In this document: positions 7,701 to 11,340 of the stretch, one piece after another
Numbering within the stretch: position 1 is the stretch's first letter
Layout of the letters: each line of letters opens with the position of its first letter
Assembly (NCBI GenBank): GCA_035552775.1
Contig: DASZKW010000076.1
Coordinates: forward strand, 1 to 11,340
Reading direction: 5' to 3'
DNA: 11,340 bases
DNA from: DASZKW01 sp035552775
GTDB taxonomy: Bacteria; Actinomycetota; Acidimicrobiia; Acidimicrobiales; Palsa-688
Position numbers and translations under genes: made by a program
Notes under the pieces: model-generated
The model's input: the letters and a program-made list of their open reading frames with translations, nothing else
Database searches by the model: none
Told to the model about the DNA's origin: nothing

Positions 7701-7881
7701 CTGGGGTGACCTCGCCGTCCAGACCCAACGCCGTGGCTCCCGAACCGCCCCAGCGCATCGGCGTCTCCCCCCGGGACGCGTAGTAGGCCAGCGCCTGGCC
7801 GGGATGGTCGTCCGCCCGGCCGAGCACGGTGGAGCGGTGGTAGGCGACCGACTCGGCTCCCATCATCCGCATCCACGCCAC
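4720..7881 (-). CDS. TrwC/TraA-type conjugative relaxase-helicase (MOBF-like)
   Basis: This 1053-residue protein should nick the transfer origin, stay bound to the 5' end through a tyrosine, and unwind the strand. The relaxase domain (about 10-290) has candidate catalytic tyrosines Y33/Y34 in ALAYYASRGE, the ISAHKSVA motif (94-100) and a HUH metal site in HATSRAGDPCPHDHVLIAN (H156, H167, H169). The RecD-like helicase domain (about 430-800) has Walker A GVAGAGKT (465-472), Walker B ILDEA (535-539), GDDHQL (565-570), HRAQGETV (761-768) and VAMSRAR (785-791). The C-terminal 250 residues are Ala/Arg/Gln-rich and probably helical. All key motifs are present and the length fits actinobacterial TraA-like relaxases. 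The start is GTG 7881 behind a purine-rich stretch; ATG at 7872, 7866 or 7863 is possible. No coupling protein or secretion genes accompany it. Confidence 0.93.
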   Translation of the reverse strand: MAWMRMMGAESVAYHRSTVLGRADDHPGQALAYYASRGETPMRWGGSGATALGLDGEVTPEAYEAVFGPGGARHPGTGGRLACTRRPGMELVISAHKSVAELGVIGRAEDMHQIMDAERDATLDYLDRVVGQVGGRRGRAGTPTATSGLAYAHTRHATSRAGDPCPHDHVLIANVIEMLDALGGWKAADTTLWREHLHAATMVGRVAAARQAMELGYGIEPDRGPSGKLRHWRVAGVPDEVCQVHSKRAAEIDAECKRRGQDSHRARGVAARATRAAKDHQGEGELLGRWRAELAAVDWPVERLAASIGQAAARRRPVPRLRLQDLRRLVATVTDGGGELARRKVFSRRQVIVELAPLLFGQRPAMVEAIADRVLADPDVIPLVGVTGARERVHALASTLATESAIAAGIDRQVTRQDGPAAPTETVEAAIADAEASLGGSLSAEQRSAALAIATSGRGGEIVVGVAGAGKTTMLAVVASAFESSGHRVVGTATSGQAARTLGAEARIGESRTLASLTWRLDHHRLALDERTVIILDEAGSTDDTSLLRLTAHVEAAGAKLVLVGDDHQLGPVGPGGALAALIGRHPDALHRLTQNRRQADPDERTALGELRDRDVSEALAWYRRAGRIHTEDRADAVQAAVDAWATDTAGGAAVGLYAWRRANVAELNVRARFWMADSGRLSGPELVCPGGTAYRAGDHVVALAPDLDRSLVTSQRAVVVAVDPAVGALTLRTTDGRQVRLAGEDAGADRLGYGYATTVHRAQGETVDRAHLFADGGGRELAYVAMSRARQTTHVWTVADDPDQACEDLRRDWGSRRTPVWVSDTGLPAASDTGPHLAEGDRARVVALIYAREALAGNAATQVASPPRCAELADAQAALDRARQDRTDLDTGTGVYVGTDAGRAVADMAQARQALSAARWTAAHGGSRRDRRDAAKQVSALQADGTDAGQRWEIDVKPEAARLDGQIERLESTAEQLSARDQRRSLAAQAVIEAGFEHQRHARQLARRLDTHRNHLDRLGAPNRATALHHPGPSTAPNLIHEHPEIEAGPDI

Positions 7882-7911
7882 CGCTCCCCGCCACCTCCTC
7901 CCGGCCGGTCC

Positions 7912-7931
7912 TCAACGCCGGCCGGCGTTGA
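7912..7931. promoter_or_regulatory. Perfect 20-nt palindrome in the relaxase leader
   Basis: TCAACGCCGG followed directly by CCGGCGTTGA forms a perfect palindrome 31 bases upstream of the relaxase start codon. It lies just downstream of the candidate relaxase promoter. This position suits an operator for autoregulation. An inverted repeat beside a relaxase gene is also typical of a transfer origin (oriT), which this element must have if it is mobilized. The sequence does not tell which. Confidence 0.6.
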
Positions 7932-7953
7932 AAACGTGTTCGGCCTCCATGGG

Positions 7954-7982
7954 GTTGTACCAGCAGAAAGCGAGGCTGTAAG
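7954..7982 (-). promoter_or_regulatory. Candidate promoter of the relaxase gene
   Basis: On the minus strand CTTACA (7982-7977), a 17-nt spacer and TACAAC (7959-7954) each match 4 of 6 consensus bases. Transcription would start near 7947, so the palindrome at 7912-7931 would lie within the first 40 nt of the transcript. Confidence 0.4.
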
Positions 7983-7998
7983 CGGGATATCTGGTGAT

Positions 7999-8070
7999 GG
8001 GCCAGCTTTGGACAGTAGTGGTCAGGAATGGCGATGAAGGATTTTGCGTGGGGGCCATAGGTTGGACAGT
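7999..8070 (+). repeat. Direct repeat GGGCCA-N(3-4)-TTGGACAGT upstream of xis
   Basis: GGGCCA (7999-8004) and TTGGACAGT (8008-8016) recur as GGGCCA (8052-8057) and TTGGACAGT (8062-8070). The copies are 53-54 bp apart, about five helical turns, in the divergent region between the relaxase and excisionase-like genes. This arrangement suits cooperative binding by a regulator or by the excisionase-like protein, or iterons of a transfer origin. The assignment is inference. Confidence 0.45.
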
Positions 8071-8110
8071 GGGTCCGCCAAGGGGTGAGAACTGCGACCG
8101 AGGAGGGCCC

Positions 8111-8329
8111 ATGGCCACCATCGACAACCCGCCCCCGCTGCTCACCATCGACCAGCTCGCCGATCGGCTCTGCACCACCATCCGCCACGTCCGCCGCCTC
8201 ATCGCCGAGCGACGGGTCCCCTACATCAAGGTCGGGGGGAGGGTGCGCTTCGACCCTGAGGACATCGAAGGCTGGCTCCGTGCGTCGCGTCGCCCGCTGT
8301 CCGCCGATCCCGGTCGCCGGTCATCGTGA
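8111..8329 (+). CDS. xis: Excisionase-like HTH protein
   Basis: This 72-residue protein is almost entirely a MerR/excisionase-type winged helix (HTH_17). The segments LLTIDQLADRLCTTIRHVRR and VPYIKVGGRVRFDPEDIEGW give the recognition helix and the wing. Such proteins bend DNA at the attachment site and steer the integrase towards excision; many also act as repressors. The ATG at 8111 is preceded by AGGAGG (8101-8106), a strong ribosome binding site. The gene is divergent from the relaxase and lies upstream of the HTH/nucleotidyltransferase pair. It is 1.5 kb from the end of the integrase gene, so the two are not cotranscribed. The family is clear; the role as directionality factor for this integrase is inferred from context. 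Confidence 0.85.
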   Translation: MATIDNPPPLLTIDQLADRLCTTIRHVRRLIAERRVPYIKVGGRVRFDPEDIEGWLRASRRPLSADPGRRSS

Positions 8330-8358
8330 GGGCTACGAGCTGCCTAAGCACATCTATT

Positions 8359-8391
8359 CCGATCCCGGTATACTTCTGCTATGGAGATCGG
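8359..8391 (+). promoter_or_regulatory. Leaderless promoter with flanking inverted repeat
   Basis: TATACT at 8369-8374 is a near-consensus -10 box placed 6 bases before the ATG at 8381, so transcription should start at or next to the start codon. No ribosome binding site precedes the ATG. CCGATC (8359-8364) and GATCGG (8386-8391) form an inverted repeat around the -10 box and start, as expected for an operator used by the encoded HTH protein. No clear -35 hexamer is seen. Confidence 0.5.
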
Positions 8392-9028
8392 CGTGGTTGA
8401 CCTGGCTCAGCGGCTCGGCGTGTCCGAGCGCCGAGCCCGGGCGCTGGTGGCATCCGGGCGCCTCCCCGGTCGCCGCGTGTCCGGCCGCTGGCTCATCGAG
8501 GAGACCGCCATACCGGCGTCGAGGCCACGGTCCCGACCCATGTCAGCCCGGGTCGCCTGGGAGCTCATCTGGTTGCTCTCCGACGACCCGCTCGGCACGG
8601 TCACCCAGCCCGAGCTGTCACGCCTGCGAACCAAGCAGCGGACGCTGCTCGCCGCCCCCGATCCGGCCTCGCTGCTGCGGTCCTGGCTGCCCCGCCGGGC
8701 CGAACTGGCACGCCTCGCCATCGCGCCCGGTGACGTCGAGGGGCTGCTTGCCGATCCCCGCATCGTCCCCTCCGGGGTGAGTGACGACCGGGCCGGCCTG
8801 TCCGCCGGCGGCGACGTCGAAGGCTACGTGCACGTCGACGACCTCGCCGGCGTCACCTCCGACCACCTCCTCTCCACAGCAGGGCGGCACAACGTGTGGC
8901 TGCACGTCACCGACCGCCGCATGCCCTCCCCCGCACCCCTCGGCGCGGTGATCGCCGACCTCGCCGACCACGACTCCCCCCGCGAAGACCGCGCCGTCGT
9001 GGGCCTCCTCCGCGGAGTGCGCCCATGA
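8381..9028 (+). CDS. HTH protein, probable antitoxin partner of a nucleotidyltransferase
   Basis: This 215-residue protein begins with an excisionase/MerR-like helix-turn-helix (about 4-42, VDLAQRLGVSERRARALV then GRWLIEE). A helical middle follows (about 54-110), then a C-terminal part with GDVEGYVHVDDLAG and NVWLHVTDRR. The stop codon overlaps the ATG of the next gene as ATGA at 9025-9028, so the two are translationally coupled. The following gene is an AbiEii/MenT-like nucleotidyltransferase. A HTH protein of about 200 residues overlapping such a gene is the layout of type IV-like toxin-antitoxin pairs, where it acts as antitoxin and autorepressor. The ATG at 8381 is likely leaderless. The antitoxin role is inferred from neighbour and size rather than from a recognised antitoxin domain. 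Confidence 0.7.
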   Translation: MEIGVVDLAQRLGVSERRARALVASGRLPGRRVSGRWLIEETAIPASRPRSRPMSARVAWELIWLLSDDPLGTVTQPELSRLRTKQRTLLAAPDPASLLRSWLPRRAELARLAIAPGDVEGLLADPRIVPSGVSDDRAGLSAGGDVEGYVHVDDLAGVTSDHLLSTAGRHNVWLHVTDRRMPSPAPLGAVIADLADHDSPREDRAVVGLLRGVRP

Positions 9029-9795
9029 CGGTGACCCTGACAGCGCTCTCCTCCCGGCAGCGCGAAGCCTGGCGCGCCCTGCTGGAGGTGTCGGCTGAAC
9101 TTGCCGGCCGGATGGTGTGTCGTCGGGGGGCAGATGGTGCACTTGCTGTGCCAGGAGCGCGGCTCGACCGCCAACCGGCCAACGAATGATGGCGACGTGG
9201 CCCTGGACGTTCGAGCGCGACCGACGATCCTGCGGGAGTTCACCGAGGCGCTCTCCGCTCGGGGCTTTGCCCCGGATGGGACCAGCCCTGAGGGGCACCA
9301 GCACCGCTGGGTACGTGACCACGCAAGCATCGACATCTTGATCCCCTCCACTACGGGCCGAGGGCCTCCCAGCGACGGGGCGCGGGCGGCGGGACGACGC
9401 TCGGCTCCCCCGGCGCGCAGCAGGCGCTTCGACGCGCCGAGGTCGTCTCCGTCCGGGTCGATGAGGTGTCAGGAGACGTCCGCCGGCCCAACCTGCTCGG
9501 CGCCCTCGTCTCCAAGGCTGCCGCCTTCCAGGTGCCCGGGGACCGGGGCCGGGAGCGCCATCTCCACGACTTCGCCACGCTCGCCGCGTTGATCGAGCGG
9601 TCGGACCGCGTCCGCCAACAGCTCACCGGGCGGGATCGCTTCTATCTGGAGCCGATGCTGCGGACCCTTGCAGGCAGTCGGGGGACGTGGCTGGCGATCG
9701 ACGGGGCGGAGCGCGGCGTGGAGCTACTCGGTTCGATGATCGGCGCCGAGATCGCTGCGCCCTCTGATCCACATCGTGCCCACCCCGAACTGTGA
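9025..9795 (+). pseudogene. AbiEii/MenT-like nucleotidyltransferase, disrupted by two frameshifts
   Basis: The gene starts at ATG 9025 in frame 1 (LTALSSRQREAWRALLEVSA). It must shift to frame 2 near 9113-9121 to continue as VVGGQMVHLLCQERG and NRPTNDGDVALDVRARP, and back to frame 1 near 9350-9358 to continue as PRASQRRGAGG and RRPNLLGALVSKAAAFQVPG up to the stop at 9795. Frame 1 itself stops at 9189. The glycine pair, the D-x-D of NDGDVALD and a later Asp in SIDILIP are the expected catalytic features of this fold. Related proteins transfer nucleotides to tRNA or other targets and act as toxins. The two shifts are +1 and -1 and cancel out, so about 240 bases are out of phase. This may be true inactivation or base-calling errors. 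It ends 10 bp from the convergent integrase stop. Confidence 0.75.
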
Positions 9796-9805
9796 CTCGA
9801 CCTGG

Positions 9806-11101
9806 TCAGGATCGGCCACCTTCCCGAGTTGCTCCTACCAGAGCGGCGTCGATGCGATCGTTGGCGAAGGCTTCGTCGCCGACGAGAGCACCCACATAGG
9901 TGGAGACGAGGGTCTCGACGCTGTGGCCCATGCGCTTGGCCACGTCGCCGAGCGGGACGCCGGCCCGGAGCCAAGTCGTGGCGGCGGCGTGCCGGCAGTC
10001 GTAGAGCCGCAGCGGCGGGCAGCCCGTCTGCCGCACGGCACGCTGGAGTGCCCGGGACCAGTTGGACGCCGTGGGGCGACGCCCGGTGCGGGTGCGGAAA
10101 AGGCGGTCCTCGCCGGAGAAGCCGTGTTCGTCGACCCAGGCCCGAAGCATGTCGACGAGTTGGCGGGGGATCGGCACAGAGCGGGGTCCGGTCTTCGGCT
10201 CGCCGGCTTGGTCGAAGGCGACGTCTGCCTCGCTAACGTGAATGCGCCCCCATCCGACGTCTGGGAGGTCCAGCGCAGCAGCTCGGAGCATCACGACCTC
10301 CGAGGGCCGGAGGCCGGCGTAGTAGGCCACCGCTGTCATCACCCGGTAGGTCTGGCTGGCCGGCTGGTGGCTGGCGATGGCGTCGATGACCGCCGCCATC
10401 GTGGGCGGGTCGGGGAGGCTGCGGATCGGAACCGCCCGCTTGAGGCGGGTGGCCTTGCGCTTGGCCCGACCTCTCGGAGGCGGCGGCCACGGATCGACGT
10501 CCAAGACGCCGAGCTCGACGGCGCGTCGTATGCAGGCTCGCGACACCTTGCGGAAGCGCCCGGCGGTCGCCGGACCGAGGGGGTCGCCGTCATCGCGGAG
10601 GACCAGGCGACGGTCGACCACGGCGAGGACCGGTCGGGACAGCTGGCCGAGCTGGAGGCACCACCGCCCCATCCACGCCTCCGCCTGCTCGTCGACTGCG
10701 CTCCCCGCCGGCGGCAGCGAGGAGATCAGGTGCGCCCGGAGGGAGGGCGGGGGCGGTGGCGCCGTGGGCACGACGAGCAGGGGCACCAGCCTGCTGAGCG
10801 CCTCGACGGCCGAGACCCTGGTACGCGGCGCCCACTCCGGCCACTGCTCGGCAAGCCAGTGCCGGGCCCACTCGTGCGCCTGGACCTCGTTGGGGAGTGG
10901 CTGCCAGGACACGGGCTCACCCGTTGCCTCGTCGAAGGGCTCGCCGGACTGGACCGCCACCAACAGGGCAGACCGGACCCGCTCGGCCTCACCCTTGGTG
11001 CGGTAGGAACGGCTGAACGCTCGGCCGTCGATCTTCCATCGGGCGATGTACGGCTTCTTGTGCCGACCGCCCGAGCGACGCTGGACGTGCAGCACGGCCA
11101 C
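9806..11101 (-). CDS. int: Tyrosine recombinase (site-specific integrase)
   Basis: This 431-residue integrase should recombine the tRNA-Arg sites at the two ends of the element. The N-terminal part (about 1-55, KKPYIARWKIDGRAFSRSYR then a helix) resembles the arm-binding domain of phage-type integrases. The middle holds a core-binding region with a proline-rich insert (112-119). The catalytic domain (about 230-420) has R265 in AGLRPSE, K303 in GEPKTGPRS, R370 in YDCRHAAATTW, H393 in KRMGHS and the nucleophile Y402 in STYVG. The usual first His of the HxxR box is Tyr (Y367), a variant that other family members tolerate. The start is GTG 11101; no clear ribosome binding site precedes it. It is transcribed inward from the right end, 102 bases from attR, and converges on the nucleotidyltransferase gene. 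Confidence 0.95.
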   Translation of the reverse strand: MAVLHVQRRSGGRHKKPYIARWKIDGRAFSRSYRTKGEAERVRSALLVAVQSGEPFDEATGEPVSWQPLPNEVQAHEWARHWLAEQWPEWAPRTRVSAVEALSRLVPLLVVPTAPPPPPSLRAHLISSLPPAGSAVDEQAEAWMGRWCLQLGQLSRPVLAVVDRRLVLRDDGDPLGPATAGRFRKVSRACIRRAVELGVLDVDPWPPPPRGRAKRKATRLKRAVPIRSLPDPPTMAAVIDAIASHQPASQTYRVMTAVAYYAGLRPSEVVMLRAAALDLPDVGWGRIHVSEADVAFDQAGEPKTGPRSVPIPRQLVDMLRAWVDEHGFSGEDRLFRTRTGRRPTASNWSRALQRAVRQTGCPPLRLYDCRHAAATTWLRAGVPLGDVAKRMGHSVETLVSTYVGALVGDEAFANDRIDAALVGATREGGRS

Positions 11102-11136
11102 GGCGGCGAGCGGACGCCCGGTGAGCGGGAGTGTTC

Positions 11137-11158
11137 GGGGGAGGGCCAGGGGAGGAGC
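11137..11158 (+). repeat. Tandem 11-bp repeats, candidate integrase arm sites (right)
   Basis: GGGGGAGGGCC (11137-11147) abuts AGGGGAGGAGC (11148-11158). The pair matches the tandem pair at 682-703 in unit length, orientation and consensus. It ends 45 bases before the right attachment repeat. In the excised circle the two pairs would flank the core site as two arms. The right pair also lies in the integrase leader, so integrase binding could regulate its own gene. Confidence 0.5.
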
Positions 11159-11184
11159 ATACCATCGGAGCTATCCCATGTGCA
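11156..11184 (-). promoter_or_regulatory. Possible integrase promoter
   Basis: On the minus strand TGCACA (11184-11179), a 17-nt spacer and TATGCT (11161-11156) each match 4 of 6 consensus bases. The -10 box overlaps the last bases of the 11-bp tandem repeat. Transcription would start near 11149, about 48 nt before the GTG start. Confidence 0.35.
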
Positions 11185-11203
11185 TTGAGCTGGTATTCCA
11201 CCT

Positions 11204-11260
11204 GGATAGAGCACCGGCCTCCGGAGCCGGGTGCGCAGGTTCGAATCCTGCCGGGGGCAC
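11204..11260 (+). repeat. Right attachment site (attR), truncated tRNA-Arg 3' part
   Basis: This is the second copy of the 57-bp repeat, with T at 11232 where the left copy has C556. Upstream of 11204 there is no acceptor or D-stem 5' half, so this fragment cannot fold into a tRNA. It ends with CAC followed by GG, so the chromosomal gene before insertion probably did not encode the full CCA end. It is best read as the original 3' end of the chromosomal tRNA gene, displaced by the insertion. Confidence 0.93.
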
Positions 11261-11340
11261 GGACAAACTGCCTGGTCAGAGGGGTAAACGGCGAGCACTG
11301 TTACCTTCCGAGTGTCAGCAAGCCACCGATAGGCCACAGC
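11261..11340. other. Chromosomal right flank
   Basis: Eighty bases after the right attachment site. No gene, tRNA or clear signal is seen. The reverse-strand open frame crossing it and the half-tRNA is an antisense tRNA artefact. Confidence 0.4.

Larger units (their letters stand above)
528..11260. mobile_element. Integrative mobilizable element in tRNA-Arg(CCG)
   Basis: The segment is bounded by a 57-bp direct repeat of the 3' part of tRNA-Arg and carries, next to the right repeat, a tyrosine integrase. It also has an excisionase-like gene, a TrwC-type relaxase-helicase, a HTH/nucleotidyltransferase pair, a large DUF4157 cargo gene and a decayed gene by the left end. One unit (one repeat copy counted) is 10,676 bp. 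Actinomycete integrative elements (AICEs) normally carry a replication initiator and an FtsK-like transfer ATPase; neither is seen here, nor any type IV secretion gene. It therefore fits an integrative mobilizable element that depends on a helper. Intact int, xis and relaxase genes suggest it may still be able to move. Confidence 0.9.

Noticed and set aside
9776..11188. Long plus-strand open frame of 470 codons
   Set aside because: Lies opposite the integrase, whose catalytic residues are all on the minus strand; shadow frame.
10726..11337. Reverse-strand open frame with PRQDSNLRTRLRRPVLYPG
   Set aside because: This is the familiar antisense translation of a tRNA 3' half, overlapping the half-tRNA and the integrase gene in another frame; not a gene.
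1..11340. CRISPR array, rRNA, complete insertion sequence
   Set aside because: No regularly spaced repeats, rRNA-like sequence or transposase was seen in the window.

Overview
This high-GC window looks actinobacterial. The evidence is a tRNA-Arg(CCG) of actinobacterial type, frequent GTG starts, and remnants of the GYWLVASDGG-type repeats that are common in Actinobacteria and especially Acidimicrobiia (the class-level placement is inference). It shows a compact integrative mobilizable element of about 10.7 kb inserted in the tRNA-Arg gene, with short chromosomal flanks.

Layout. The left flank (1-527) holds the start of a response regulator gene on the minus strand, a non-coding stretch, and the 5' part of the tRNA. 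A 57-bp direct repeat with one mismatch marks the two ends: 528-584, inside the intact tRNA, and 11204-11260, a truncated 3' half-tRNA. The element runs between them. In order it holds a heavily frameshifted remnant of a GYW-repeat protein (739-1224), a large DUF4157/eCIS_core protein on the minus strand (1314-4280), a TrwC/TraA-type relaxase-helicase on the minus strand (4720-7881), a regulatory intergenic region with a perfect 20-nt palindrome and direct repeats (7882-8110), an excisionase-like protein (8111-8329), a HTH protein overlapping a frameshifted nucleotidyltransferase gene (8381-9795, toxin-antitoxin-like), and a tyrosine integrase on the minus strand (9806-11101) next to the right end. 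The last 80 bases are chromosomal flank with no recognisable gene.

How the parts fit. The integrase and the excisionase-like protein would drive integration and excision at the tRNA site. Tandem pairs of an 11-bp GGGGGAGG-type repeat lie just inside both ends and are candidates for the integrase arm sites. The relaxase-helicase would nick and unwind the excised circle for transfer. No replication initiator, coupling ATPase or type IV secretion gene is present, so transfer would need a helper element.

The main cargo is the 988-residue eCIS_core protein. It has an HELTH zincin motif and, further along, a H-x3-D-x5-H motif resembling the zinc site of phospholipase C/P1 nuclease folds, followed by a winged-helix-like segment. 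No injection-system structural gene lies in the window, so it looks like an orphan effector or toxin on a mobile element, with its own candidate promoter. This is the most interesting part of the window.
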